From: an uncultured Clostridia bacterium | Lineage (GTDB): Bacteria; Bacillota; Clostridia; Oscillospirales; Butyricicoccaceae | DNA: 16,949 bases | Direction of reading: 5' to 3' | Assembly (NCBI GenBank): GCA_947856675.1 | Contig: CANUCM010000031.1 | Span: 1 to 16,949, forward strand | Shown: one piece after another, positions 7,794 to 13,974 of the stretch | Layout: each line of letters begins with the position of its first letter | Numbering within the stretch: the stretch's first letter is position 1 | Translations under genes and position numbers: made by a program | Notes under the pieces: generated by a model | The model's input: only the letters and a program-made list of their open reading frames with translations | Told to the model about the DNA's origin: nothing | The model's database searches: none

Positions 7794-8282
7794 TTATTTT
7801 TTAATTTTTATGAGACCGTCATCCACCATATGCGCAATTTCTTCATAGGAGCCGTCTTTGGCCAGCATAATCTCCGATATCAAAATCTGCCGGGCAGACG
7901 ACAGCAGCTTGCGCTCACCGGTAGACAGCCCCCGCTTGTTTTCACGGCGCAGCAGACTTTTTGCCACCTGCGCCACCTGCAGCAAATCCCCGCTTTTGAT
8001 TTTGAGCATATTTTCGCGAAAACGGCGGTTCCAGTTCTGCGTTTCGTCAATTTCAAGCTCGGGCAGCATCTCGAGCAGCGAATCGGCCTGTTCTCTGGTG
8101 ATAATCCGGCGCACCCCGACGCTGTCGCAGTGATCGCAGGGAATCATGACGGTCATCGTCCCCACCGTCATATGCACAACGTAATACGCCTGCTTTTTTC
8201 CCCCGACACACTGCTCGGCCATGCTCTCAATCACGCCCGCACCGTGCATGGGATGTGCAATTTTATCACCGATCTGATACAT
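7794..8282 (-). CDS. CarD-family transcriptional regulator
   Basis: I place the start at the ATG at 8282 (162 residues) because AAGGAGGGC lies just upstream and because the protein then begins MYQIGDKIAHPMHGAGVIE, the typical CarD/TRCF RNA-polymerase-interacting domain. An alternative start at 8519 would run through the promoter region. The C-terminal helical domain (from about residue 70) ends in a basic tail. CarD proteins bind the beta subunit of RNA polymerase and the upstream edge of the transcription bubble, tuning rRNA and stress promoters; the clostridial role is less clear. The gene appears monocistronic, with tandem promoter-like elements upstream and a hairpin downstream. Confidence 0.92.
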   Translation of the reverse strand: MYQIGDKIAHPMHGAGVIESMAEQCVGGKKQAYYVVHMTVGTMTVMIPCDHCDSVGVRRIITREQADSLLEMLPELEIDETQNWNRRFRENMLKIKSGDLLQVAQVAKSLLRRENKRGLSTGERKLLSSARQILISEIMLAKDGSYEEIAHMVDDGLIKIKK

Positions 8283-8327
8283 GCCGCAGCCCTCCTTATC
8301 CGCGCGCCGTTTCCCCTGCCTCACTTT

Positions 8328-8380
8328 ATTATACAATACTGTAATAAATTGATTATACTCCTTTCTGTGTAAAAAAACAA
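8328..8380 (-). promoter_or_regulatory. Tandem -10 elements upstream of carD
   Basis: Two perfect TATAAT hexamers on the minus strand lie 24 bases apart (8357-8352 and 8333-8328). The distal one has TTGTTT at 17-base spacing (8380-8375). The proximal one has no convincing -35. Either or both could drive carD. Confidence 0.5.
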
Positions 8381-8461
8381 GAAAATTACTGAAAAATCCC
8401 ATTGTTGGCCCTGTCAGCAACAAAAAGTTCGGAAAAATTACAACCGGAGACGCGGCGTAAC

Positions 8462-8495
8462 AAAAAGGCACCCGCATTTTTGGGTGCCTTTTCTT
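8462..8495 (-). terminator. Bidirectional terminator after the ccdA-tlpA-CYTH unit
   Basis: A 9-base stem (AAGGCACCC with GGGTGCCTT) around an 8-base loop has T-rich tracts on both strands. On the minus strand it follows the CYTH gene by about 45 bases. Nothing on the plus strand needs it, so its bidirectionality may be incidental. Confidence 0.85.
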
Positions 8496-8536
8496 TTTCC
8501 GTCTATGCCGGGCTTTCAAAAGCCTTCCGGCTTATA

Positions 8537-8998
8537 TCATTTACACAAAGGCGGTGCTCCGGCTTGGCTGAGCGATGCATTGCTGTATGCGCTGTCAAAA
8601 GTCACCTCTCTGCCAAACCAGGCCGGCGGCTGAAACGCCATCGCCTGCTCCCGGGTCTGAAACTCCACTTCTGCTACAACAAGCGGCGCAAAGGGCGCTT
8701 CAAAAACGTCCAGCTCAATCTGCAGCTCCCCCAGGGGAATGCATCGCCGCACTTTTCGAATCGGCGTGCCCTCCGCTTTGCCGCGCAGCAGCTCATAACT
8801 CTGTGCATCCAGCGGAAGTTCGTATTCCTCACGGGCCAGCAGCCCGGGGCCTTTGCAGGTAAACACATAGCTGTCGCCCCTGCGGCGAACCCGCAAAACC
8901 GGCCGGGTACATAGATAGGCCTGTTCGATGGTTTCGCCCGGAAGCCCGAGAACCTCTTTGGGGATCTCTGTCACAAGATACTTTCGCTCAATTTCCAA
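8537..8998 (-). CDS. CYTH-domain protein (triphosphate tunnel metalloenzyme family)
   Basis: The 153-residue protein begins MEIERKYLV, the ExExK motif (E2, E4, K6) that defines CYTH enzymes and binds the metal-triphosphate, and has the expected pattern of charged beta strands (LRVRRRGDSYVFTCKG, REEYELPLD, ELQIELDVFE, VVAEVEF) forming the tunnel. Members hydrolyse inorganic tripolyphosphate or other triphosphates, or make cAMP; sequence alone does not tell which. The start codon is TTG, preceded by GGGGTGA at short spacing. It follows tlpA by 12 bases and precedes a strong terminator, so it is the last gene of the ccdA-tlpA unit. A link between a CYTH enzyme and thiol-redox export is unexpected. 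Confidence 0.88.
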   Translation of the reverse strand: MEIERKYLVTEIPKEVLGLPGETIEQAYLCTRPVLRVRRRGDSYVFTCKGPGLLAREEYELPLDAQSYELLRGKAEGTPIRKVRRCIPLGELQIELDVFEAPFAPLVVAEVEFQTREQAMAFQPPAWFGREVTFDSAYSNASLSQAGAPPLCK

Positions 8999-9010
8999 AA
9001 AATCACCCCG

Positions 9011-9574
9011 CTACTCACTGAAAATCATGCTGATTCCCTTTTGCAGGGTTTCGGCGTCCAGCGCACCGCTGCCCCGCGCCACAATGTTTCCCGCCTGGTC
9101 AATAAAATATGTCGTGGGAACCGCGCTGACGCCATAAGCGATTGCCGCCTCCATCGCCGTGTCATAATACACCGGAAACTCATAGCCCTGCTGCGCAATA
9201 TATTGCGCAGCCGCATCCACCGTTTCGCGGGAACCGTCGGTCAGATTCACCATCAGAAAATGCACTTCCCCGCCATACTTCTCAAAGGCTTCGGCAAAGT
9301 CCGGCATTTCGCTCTTGCATGGCCCGCACCAGCTCGCCCAGAAGTTCAGCACAATGGGCTTCCCGAAAAAATCGGAAAGGCTGACGGTATCCAGGTTTTT
9401 ATCCTGAACCGAAAAGTCAGGCGCAGGGATCGTTTCGCTTTGCTGCCCCTCGGTTTCATCCGCCAGCTGCTGTGCCTGTTCACCGCTGCTGAGCCTGGCG
9501 TACAGCACCGACGCCACCACCAGCAGCAAAAGCAGTGCCGCTGACAACAAAATCCATACCCGGTTTTTCTTCAT
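9011..9574 (-). CDS. TlpA/ResA-like membrane-anchored thiol-disulfide oxidoreductase
   Basis: The 187-residue protein has an uncleaved-looking N-terminal signal anchor (about 7-27), a linker of acidic and Gln residues, then a thioredoxin fold with active site WCGPC (C83, C86) after LNFWAS, and a cis-proline loop AVPTTYFID. It would reduce disulfides outside the membrane, fed by electrons from the adjacent CcdA. There is no lipobox cysteine. It starts 9 bases after ccdA ends, and its AGGAGG ribosome site overlaps the ccdA stop codon. Targets could be cytochrome c apoproteins, spore proteins or other secreted thiols; no cytochrome c gene is nearby, so I do not choose. Confidence 0.92.
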   Translation of the reverse strand: MKKNRVWILLSAALLLLLVVASVLYARLSSGEQAQQLADETEGQQSETIPAPDFSVQDKNLDTVSLSDFFGKPIVLNFWASWCGPCKSEMPDFAEAFEKYGGEVHFLMVNLTDGSRETVDAAAQYIAQQGYEFPVYYDTAMEAAIAYGVSAVPTTYFIDQAGNIVARGSGALDAETLQKGISMIFSE

Positions 9575-9583
9575 ACTTTCCTC

Positions 9584-10246
9584 CTAGCTGAGCGCTGCAA
9601 GCAGCCGGCCCATCGTCCCCGTGGCCATCAGGATACCCACGCAAATCAGCAGCAGACCGCAAACGCGGTTGATCACCTGATAATGGCGCTTAATCCAGTC
9701 AAACGTCGCTTTCAGGCGATCGATCAAAACGGCGCTCAGCACAAACGGAATGCCCAGCCCCACGGAATAGGCAAGCAGCATCAGCATTCCCTCCAGCACA
9801 TGCCCCTGCTGGGATGCCAGCAGGAGCGCAGAGCCCAAAAAAGCGCCGACGCACGGAGTCCAGCCCAGCGAAAAAATAATACCAAACACCAAAGCGGGAA
9901 AAAAGCCGCCGGCCGACTGCGACATGCTGCGGTTTCCTCCCCGGAACAGCCCGATGTGTATCACGCCCAAAAAGCTCAGACCAAACAGCACAACAATCAG
10001 CCCGGAAACCAGATTGACCGCTGTCTGGTGCTGTTTCAGGAAGCTTCCAAGTGTTCCCGCCAGCGCGCCCAGCGCGACAAAGACCACGGTAAAGCCCGCC
10101 ACAAACCCGAAGGCACCGCGCAGCGTCTTTGCGCTGCTGCGCTGCCCGCCTCCCGCAAAATACGACAGGTAAACCGGGAGCAGCGGAAGCAGGCACGGAG
10201 AAATGAAGGTGACGATGCCCTCAAGAAATGAAATAAGATACTGCAT
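9584..10246 (-). CDS. ccdA: CcdA/DsbD-type thiol transporter
   Basis: This 220-residue polytopic membrane protein has about six hydrophobic segments and the two paired Pro-Cys motifs of the CcdA/DsbD core: ISPCLLPLLP (C18) in the first helix and GWTPCVGAFLG (C132) in the fourth. These cysteines pass reducing equivalents from cytoplasmic thioredoxin across the membrane to an extracytoplasmic partner, here the adjoining TlpA-like protein. The ATG has an AAGGAG site at a rather long spacing of 12 bases. Upstream lie an extended -10 promoter and a GTGA-N5-TCAC palindrome; the same arrangement precedes trxA, whose product would be the natural electron donor. Confidence 0.93.
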   Translation of the reverse strand: MQYLISFLEGIVTFISPCLLPLLPVYLSYFAGGGQRSSAKTLRGAFGFVAGFTVVFVALGALAGTLGSFLKQHQTAVNLVSGLIVVLFGLSFLGVIHIGLFRGGNRSMSQSAGGFFPALVFGIIFSLGWTPCVGAFLGSALLLASQQGHVLEGMLMLLAYSVGLGIPFVLSAVLIDRLKATFDWIKRHYQVINRVCGLLLICVGILMATGTMGRLLAALS

Positions 10247-10287
10247 ATATTGTTTGTGCTCCTTATCTTTTTGGCCTGGTTTTTGAT

Positions 10288-10296
10288 ATTATAACA
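10288..10296 (-). promoter_or_regulatory. Extended -10 promoter for ccdA-tlpA-CYTH
   Basis: TGTTATAAT on the minus strand is a perfect -10 with a TG extension. No good -35 lies at 16-18 bases; instead a 15-base palindrome (10316-10330) is centred about 42 bases upstream of the expected start near 10281. This suggests activator dependence. Confidence 0.65.
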
Positions 10297-10315
10297 CAAC
10301 TGCGGCCAAATGTAC

Positions 10316-10330
10316 CGTGATAATATCACG
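10316..10330. promoter_or_regulatory. GTGA-N5-TCAC palindrome, candidate Crp/Fnr activator site (ccdA)
   Basis: CGTGATAATATCACG is a perfect 15-base dyad, 7-1-7. Its half-site GTGA is that read by RExxxR-type CRP proteins, and the regulator at 13303-13974 carries this motif. Its centre lies near -42 of the ccdA promoter. Confidence 0.6.
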
Positions 10331-10332
10331 AT

Positions 10333-10362
10333 AAAAAAAGTGTGCGCCAAAAAGGCGCACAC
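10333..10362 (-). terminator. Strong terminator after the NifX/MinD operon
   Basis: A perfect 9-base stem (GTGTGCGCC with GGCGCACAC) around five T on the minus strand is followed by seven T. It ends the DUF134-NifX-MinD-MinD-NifX unit just upstream of the ccdA control region. Confidence 0.92.
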
Positions 10363-10379
10363 CCGCAGGCTTTTGCTTT

Positions 10380-10742
10380 TCAGCAGTGGCCGCCGCACTC
10401 ATCCGCATGAGCGTGTTCGTGGCAGACCTCTCCGGTGGAGCGAAGTTCGCCTTTGAGATAGGCCTCTACTGCAGCGGCTGCGTCACCCGAAACGCCAACC
10501 ACCACTTCGATTCCCCGCTCGTTAAAAATATCCACGGCGCCGCCGCCCATTCCGCCGGAAAGAATGACCTGCGCGCCCATGTCGCCCAGATAATTGGGGA
10601 GGAACCCCGGCCGGTGCCCGGGATTGGGAATGCTGGTCTGCCCCTGTATCGCACCGTTTTCCACATCGAAAAGAATGAAATTTTCACAGTGTCCAAAATG
10701 TCCTGCCACAGTCTTTCCCATGGCTGCAACCGCGATTTTCAT
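10380..10742 (-). CDS. NifX/NifB-domain (dinitrogenase Fe-Mo cofactor type) protein 1
   Basis: I use the ATG at 10742 (120 residues), preceded by AAAGGAG at 9 bases; a longer frame from 10967 would lie within the ATPase gene. The fold signature is clear: MKIAVAAMG, GHFGHCENFILFDVENG, LGDMGAQVILSGGMGGGAVDIF, GIEVVVG, and a final helix. Such small proteins bind metal-sulfur clusters or cofactor precursors (NifX, NafY, orange protein). The C-terminus carries a Cys/His-rich tail (C107, H108, H110, H112, C116, H119, C120) suited to binding metal. It closes an operon with a second NifX protein and two ferredoxin-MinD ATPases. No nitrogenase genes are present, so it is unlikely to serve FeMo-cofactor. 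Confidence 0.88.
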   Translation of the reverse strand: MKIAVAAMGKTVAGHFGHCENFILFDVENGAIQGQTSIPNPGHRPGFLPNYLGDMGAQVILSGGMGGGAVDIFNERGIEVVVGVSGDAAAAVEAYLKGELRSTGEVCHEHAHADECGGHC

Positions 10743-10764
10743 GCTCGTGTTCTCCTTTGTGTTT

Positions 10765-11631
10765 TTATTGTATTTCCAGCAAAACGCTGATTTTTTCATA
10801 TATGCCGCACAGCGCGTCATGGGCAGGCCCCTTTTCTTCGAACAGGCTTCTGCCTGCATTGACCGCCTCTGCCGCAGCCTTGTCATACGGGATTTTCCCG
10901 ACCAGCGGAATCCCGCAGCTTTCGCAAAAGCTGCAGATTTCCCGTGTGGTTTCCGGGCTGACATCATATTTATTGACGCACACTGCCATACGGGCCTGCA
11001 AAGCCGACGCTGTTTTGACCAGCCGCTGCAAATCGCTCATTCCGGACACAGACGGCTCTGCCACCATCAGCACCAGATCCGCACCGCTTATCGACGCGAT
11101 CACCGGGCACCCGATTCCCGGCGAGCCGTCCAGAACCGCCAGCGGCACACCCTTCGCTGTGCGAAACAGCGCCGTTTTCACCTCTGTCACCAGTTTTCCG
11201 GAATTTCCCCGGCCCATCGTCAGCTCCGCCGAAGAAAAAATACGCTCTCCCCTGTGCAGGAACAAGGTTCCCGCCGTATCCGCGCGAAGCGATACGGCGC
11301 CTGAAGGGCACACCAGGCTGCATACGCCGCAGCCTTCGCACGCGTGCTCGCGCACGAACGCCCGCCCGCCGCACACCGAAATGGCACCAAAACGGCAATG
11401 TGCGGCACACAGCCCGCAGCCAGTACATTTTTGTGTGTCGACCCCGGCCTTTTCCGCGCCAAAAAAATCCCTTTTCTCCGCCGGTGCCCCCGGCGAAAGC
11501 ACAAGGTGAAGATTGGGCGCGTCGACATCGCAGTCGGCGGCGGCTTTCGCCTGCGAAAACCCGATGAGAGCCGCGGCAACCGTCGTCTTTCCCGTGCCGC
11601 CCTTGCCGCTTATCACCAAAAGCTTTTTCAT
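10765..11631 (-). CDS. MinD/Mrp-superfamily ATPase with two inserted [4Fe-4S] ferredoxin motifs (copy 1)
   Basis: The 288-residue protein has a deviant Walker A GKGGTGKTT at 9-17 and then, inserted into the ATPase fold, two [4Fe-4S] ferredoxin motifs: C69-x2-C72-x2-C75-x3-C79 and C98-x2-C101-x2-C104-x3-C108. A conserved DGSPGIGCPV corresponds to the Walker B region, followed by the nucleotide-binding NKYDVS. This is the COG1149 architecture. Related ATPases (Mrp/ApbC/NBP35) load Fe-S clusters; in the ORP system of Desulfovibrio two such proteins accompany a NifX-like metal-sulfur protein. It overlaps its paralogue upstream by ATGA. Two paralogues in a row suggest a heterodimer. Substrate unknown. 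Confidence 0.92.
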   Translation of the reverse strand: MKKLLVISGKGGTGKTTVAAALIGFSQAKAAADCDVDAPNLHLVLSPGAPAEKRDFFGAEKAGVDTQKCTGCGLCAAHCRFGAISVCGGRAFVREHACEGCGVCSLVCPSGAVSLRADTAGTLFLHRGERIFSSAELTMGRGNSGKLVTEVKTALFRTAKGVPLAVLDGSPGIGCPVIASISGADLVLMVAEPSVSGMSDLQRLVKTASALQARMAVCVNKYDVSPETTREICSFCESCGIPLVGKIPYDKAAAEAVNAGRSLFEEKGPAHDALCGIYEKISVLLEIQ

Positions 11632-12461
11632 TCTCTCCCACCGCCTGCCCGTTTCAGTACGCCGTCAAACAAAGCTGCCGCACGCCGGTCGGCATGGTAC
11701 AGGATTTCCCCCCGGGCAATCAGGCGCGCAAACTCCGCATCATACCCGATGCGCGCCAGTATTTCAAGCCCGTTTTCACGGCAAAACAACTCCAGCGGCT
11801 CATATGCCTTCTCCTGCTTGTTGATGATCACGCCGCAGGGTTTTCCCAGTATCACAGCCAGCTCGTGCACCATTTTGACATTGTGCAGCCCGAACGCCGT
11901 CGGCTCTGCAACAAGGATGCAATAGTCGGCAGCTTCCGCGCTTTCCATCACGGGACACGCACTGCCCGGCGGGCAGTCTATCACCGTCAGACTGCTTCCG
12001 GTATCCGCCCGAAGCGCTTCCCGAATCAGCGGGACTCCGGACGCTTCGCCGGGGCTGAGCTCCCCTGTTATCACTGTCACATCTCCGCTCCGGCCCTGTT
12101 CCAGCACCCCGATGGGTCTGGACTTTTCACGCACCGCCCCGTTCGGGCACACCAGCGCGCAGCCGCCGCAGGAATGGCAGACCTCAGGGAATACCCTTGG
12201 CGTTTCCCGGATGTACACAAGCGCGTTGAACCGGCAAAAATCCACGCACCTGCGGCAGCCCGTGCAGAGCGCGGGGTCAAACTCGGGAACCGCAACGCCC
12301 ACCTGTGTGCGCCGGACTTCCGCGGGCTTCCAGAAAAGCCGCCCGTTTGGCTCTTCAACATCACAGTCAATGTATACCGCACGCTTTGCCGCCGCCGCAA
12401 GGTTGACCGCAACCATGGTTTTCCCCGCGCCGCCTTTTCCGCTCAGTACCGCGATTTTCAC
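11628..12461 (-). CDS. MinD/Mrp-superfamily ATPase with two inserted [4Fe-4S] ferredoxin motifs (copy 2)
   Basis: The 277-residue paralogue of the following gene has Walker A GKGGAGKTM at 8-16, ferredoxin motifs C66-x2-C69-x2-C72-x3-C76 and C95-x2-C98-x2-C101-x3-C105, the switch-II-like DCPPGSACPV, and a C-terminal IINKQEKAYEP block. It begins with a GTG codon that overlaps the stop of the NifX gene upstream (GTGA), with only a weak ribosome site, so translation is probably coupled. Together the two ATPases could form an ATP-dependent, cluster-bearing complex that assembles or reduces a metal-sulfur cofactor on the NifX-type proteins. This is inference from architecture and context. Confidence 0.92.
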   Translation of the reverse strand: MKIAVLSGKGGAGKTMVAVNLAAAAKRAVYIDCDVEEPNGRLFWKPAEVRRTQVGVAVPEFDPALCTGCRRCVDFCRFNALVYIRETPRVFPEVCHSCGGCALVCPNGAVREKSRPIGVLEQGRSGDVTVITGELSPGEASGVPLIREALRADTGSSLTVIDCPPGSACPVMESAEAADYCILVAEPTAFGLHNVKMVHELAVILGKPCGVIINKQEKAYEPLELFCRENGLEILARIGYDAEFARLIARGEILYHADRRAAALFDGVLKRAGGGRE

Positions 12462-12814
12462 CGGATCCCGTGAAAGCCTGCATGGAACTTTGTCAGTTTT
12501 TCAAGCTTCCCCTCCGCAAACGCCTGCAGACAGCGATCGACATCGGCCTCCGGCGCCTTGTAGATCTCCACTCCTGCCGCTGCCAGCACTTCGGCTGCAT
12601 TTTCCCCGCACCGGAACGTAATCAGCGCCCGCGCGCCCAAATCAGCAACGCACTGTGCAGCCTTCAGTCCTGCTCCGCCCTGCTCCTGCGCCGCGGGGTT
12701 GGGGCTTTGGCTCCGGCAGCCGGTTTCCGTGTCATACGCCAGGAAATACGGCGCCCTGCCAAAGGAAACACACACGCCGTTTTCCACATCGTCATAAGGG
12801 ATAATGACCGTCAT
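12458..12814 (-). CDS. NifX/NifB-domain (dinitrogenase Fe-Mo cofactor type) protein 2
   Basis: The ATG at 12814 gives 118 residues and overlaps the DUF134 stop by four bases; GGAGGAAAAGGA immediately upstream is the ribosome site and is made of DUF134's last Lys-Glu codons. The sequence begins MTVIIPYDDVENGVCVSFGRAPYFLAYD, a NifX-type strand-loop-strand, followed by a loop (PNPAAQEQGGAGLKAAQ) and ALITFRCGENAAEVLAAAGVEIYKAP. Cysteines are scattered (C15, C33, C55, C69, C95) and it lacks the Cys/His tail of the other NifX protein. It is probably a metal-sulfur carrier or scaffold working with the two ferredoxin-ATPases. The specific cofactor cannot be read from sequence. Confidence 0.86.
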   Translation of the reverse strand: MTVIIPYDDVENGVCVSFGRAPYFLAYDTETGCRSQSPNPAAQEQGGAGLKAAQCVADLGARALITFRCGENAAEVLAAAGVEIYKAPEADVDRCLQAFAEGKLEKLTKFHAGFHGIR

Positions 12815-13179
12815 TCCTTTTCCTCCTTTTCCGCTTCCGCCGCACGCCGGTGTCTGCGGCACCCTCCGCCGGCACAGTGAAGCTCTTTTCCGTCACACAG
12901 GCGGAAGTGCCCGCCTTCAATGCGCAGCGGCCTGCCGCACACCAGTGCTTCCGCCAGCTTCCTGCGCGCGTCTGTGTATACCTGCTGGACCGTTGTTCTC
13001 GCAATATTCATGTACGCTCCGCACTCTTCCTGCGAAAAACCTTCCTTGTCAATTAGCCGTATGGTTTCATATTCGTCCACCCCCAGAATCACCGCAGGCT
13101 GCCCGCTCTTTTTTCCCGGAACAAACTCCGTGTTGCGCGGCATGCAGCACACCTTTCTGCATTTTCTCGGTCTGGGCAT
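12811..13179 (-). CDS. DUF134 (COG1342) helix-turn-helix DNA-binding protein
   Basis: The 122-residue protein starts MPRPRKCRKVC, typical for DUF134, and contains a sigma-region-4-like helix-turn-helix: DEYETIRLIDKEGFSQEECGAYMNIARTTVQQVYTDARRKLAEAL (about residues 36-80). A C-terminal Cys/His cluster (CDGKELHCAGGGC) may bind a metal or cluster. DUF134 proteins are predicted DNA-binding proteins commonly encoded with NifX and ferredoxin-MinD genes. As the first gene of this operon it is the likely autoregulator; two direct repeats flank its promoter. AGGAAGTGA serves as the ribosome site. Confidence 0.9.
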   Translation of the reverse strand: MPRPRKCRKVCCMPRNTEFVPGKKSGQPAVILGVDEYETIRLIDKEGFSQEECGAYMNIARTTVQQVYTDARRKLAEALVCGRPLRIEGGHFRLCDGKELHCAGGGCRRHRRAAEAEKEEKE

Positions 13180-13201
13180 CTTTAATCACTTCCTGTTTTC
13201 A

Positions 13202-13244
13202 GCATATGTCATTTATTATTATATCTTTTTACCGGCATATGTCA
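13202..13244. repeat. Pair of GCATATGTCA direct repeats in the divergent control region
   Basis: The 10-base word GCATATGTCA occurs at 13202-13211 and again at 13235-13244, 33 bases apart (about three helical turns). One copy overlaps the -35 of the DUF134 promoter and the other its transcription start, as for a repressor operator pair. Confidence 0.6.
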
Positions 13245-13245
13245 A
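13218..13245 (-). promoter_or_regulatory. Strong sigma-A promoter for the DUF134-NifX-MinD operon
   Basis: Perfect TTGACA (13245-13240) and perfect TATAAT (13223-13218) are separated by 16 bases on the minus strand. The expected start is near 13211, giving a leader of about 32 bases. Confidence 0.85.
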
Positions 13246-13252
13246 TAATTAT

Positions 13253-13281
13253 TTGACAGTTCCCGGCTTGTCCTTTATACT
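13253..13281 (+). promoter_or_regulatory. Strong sigma-A promoter for the Crp/Fnr regulator gene
   Basis: Perfect TTGACA (13253-13258), a 17-base spacer and TATACT (13276-13281). The expected start near 13288 leaves a leader of only about 15 bases, so AAGGAGG (13289-13295) sits at the very 5' end of the mRNA. Its -35 lies 7 bases from that of the opposing promoter. Confidence 0.85.
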
Positions 13282-13302
13282 TTTCTGCAAGGAGGCGGCG
13301 CC

Positions 13303-13974
13303 ATGGACTTTAAAGAGTATTTTCCCGTTTGGAATCAGCTGAACCCCCGGCAGCAGGAAGTTCTCAGCGCGGCCGTTTCGCGCCGCACGGCAGAAAAAGG
13401 GGCTTTGCTGCACGACGGCAGCACCGACTGCCTGGGGCTTCTTGTCATCCGCAGCGGGCAGCTGCGTGCATACATTCTCTCTGACGAAGGGCGCGAAGTG
13501 ACCCTGTACCGGCTTTTCCCCCGGGATATATGTCTGTTTTCCGCTTCCTGCATGATGCGGAGCATACAGTTTGACCTTTCGATAGAGGCCGAAAAGGACT
13601 CGGTTTTCTGGGTGATTCCGCCCGAGGTATACAAAGAACTCAGCCGGCAGTCCGCCGCTCTTGCCAACTACACAAACGAGCTGATGGCCGATCGCTTTTC
13701 CGAGGTTATGTGGCTCATTGAACAGATTATGTGGAAAAGTTTTGACATGCGGCTTGCCGCCTTTCTCCTGCGTGAAAGTGAGCTGGAGCACACCGCCACG
13801 CTGAAAATCACGCACGAAAAAATTGCAAACCACCTGGGCAGCGCCCGCGAAGTGGTAACCCGCATGCTCCGCTATTTTCAAAGCGAGGGCATGGTCGCTC
13901 TGTCCCGCGGCACGGTGGACATTACAGACATAAAAAAGCTGCAGCTTCTGGCAGAAAAAAACACGCCCCGCTGA
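13303..13974 (+). CDS. Crp/Fnr-family transcriptional regulator
   Basis: The 223-residue protein has an N-terminal cyclic-nucleotide-binding-like beta barrel (about 20-110), a long dimerisation helix (about 115-150) and a C-terminal winged helix (ITHEKIANHLGSAREVVTRMLRYF, 169-192). The recognition helix carries R182-E183-xxx-R187, equivalent to the R180/E181/R185 set with which CRP reads GTGA half-sites. It lacks the N-terminal Cys cluster of FNR but has C43 and the pair C77/C83 in DICLFSASC, a motif I recall from related clostridial regulators and a plausible redox or sulfur sensor. It is divergent from the DUF134 operon and convergent with trxA. AAGGAGG at 7 bases fixes the ATG. Its targets may include trxA and ccdA. 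Confidence 0.92.
   Translation: MDFKEYFPVWNQLNPRQQEVLSAAVSRRTAEKGALLHDGSTDCLGLLVIRSGQLRAYILSDEGREVTLYRLFPRDICLFSASCMMRSIQFDLSIEAEKDSVFWVIPPEVYKELSRQSAALANYTNELMADRFSEVMWLIEQIMWKSFDMRLAAFLLRESELEHTATLKITHEKIANHLGSAREVVTRMLRYFQSEGMVALSRGTVDITDIKKLQLLAEKNTPR

Noticed and set aside
8283..8519. N-terminal extension of the CarD protein to an ATG at 8519
   Set aside because: It would cross the promoter region and add residues absent from CarD proteins; AAGGAGG supports the ATG at 8282.
10316..10330. Interpretation of the ccdA palindrome as a Rex, Fur or PerR box
   Set aside because: It does not match the consensus of these regulators as I know them; the GTGA half-sites and the shared position with trxA fit a CRP-type site better.
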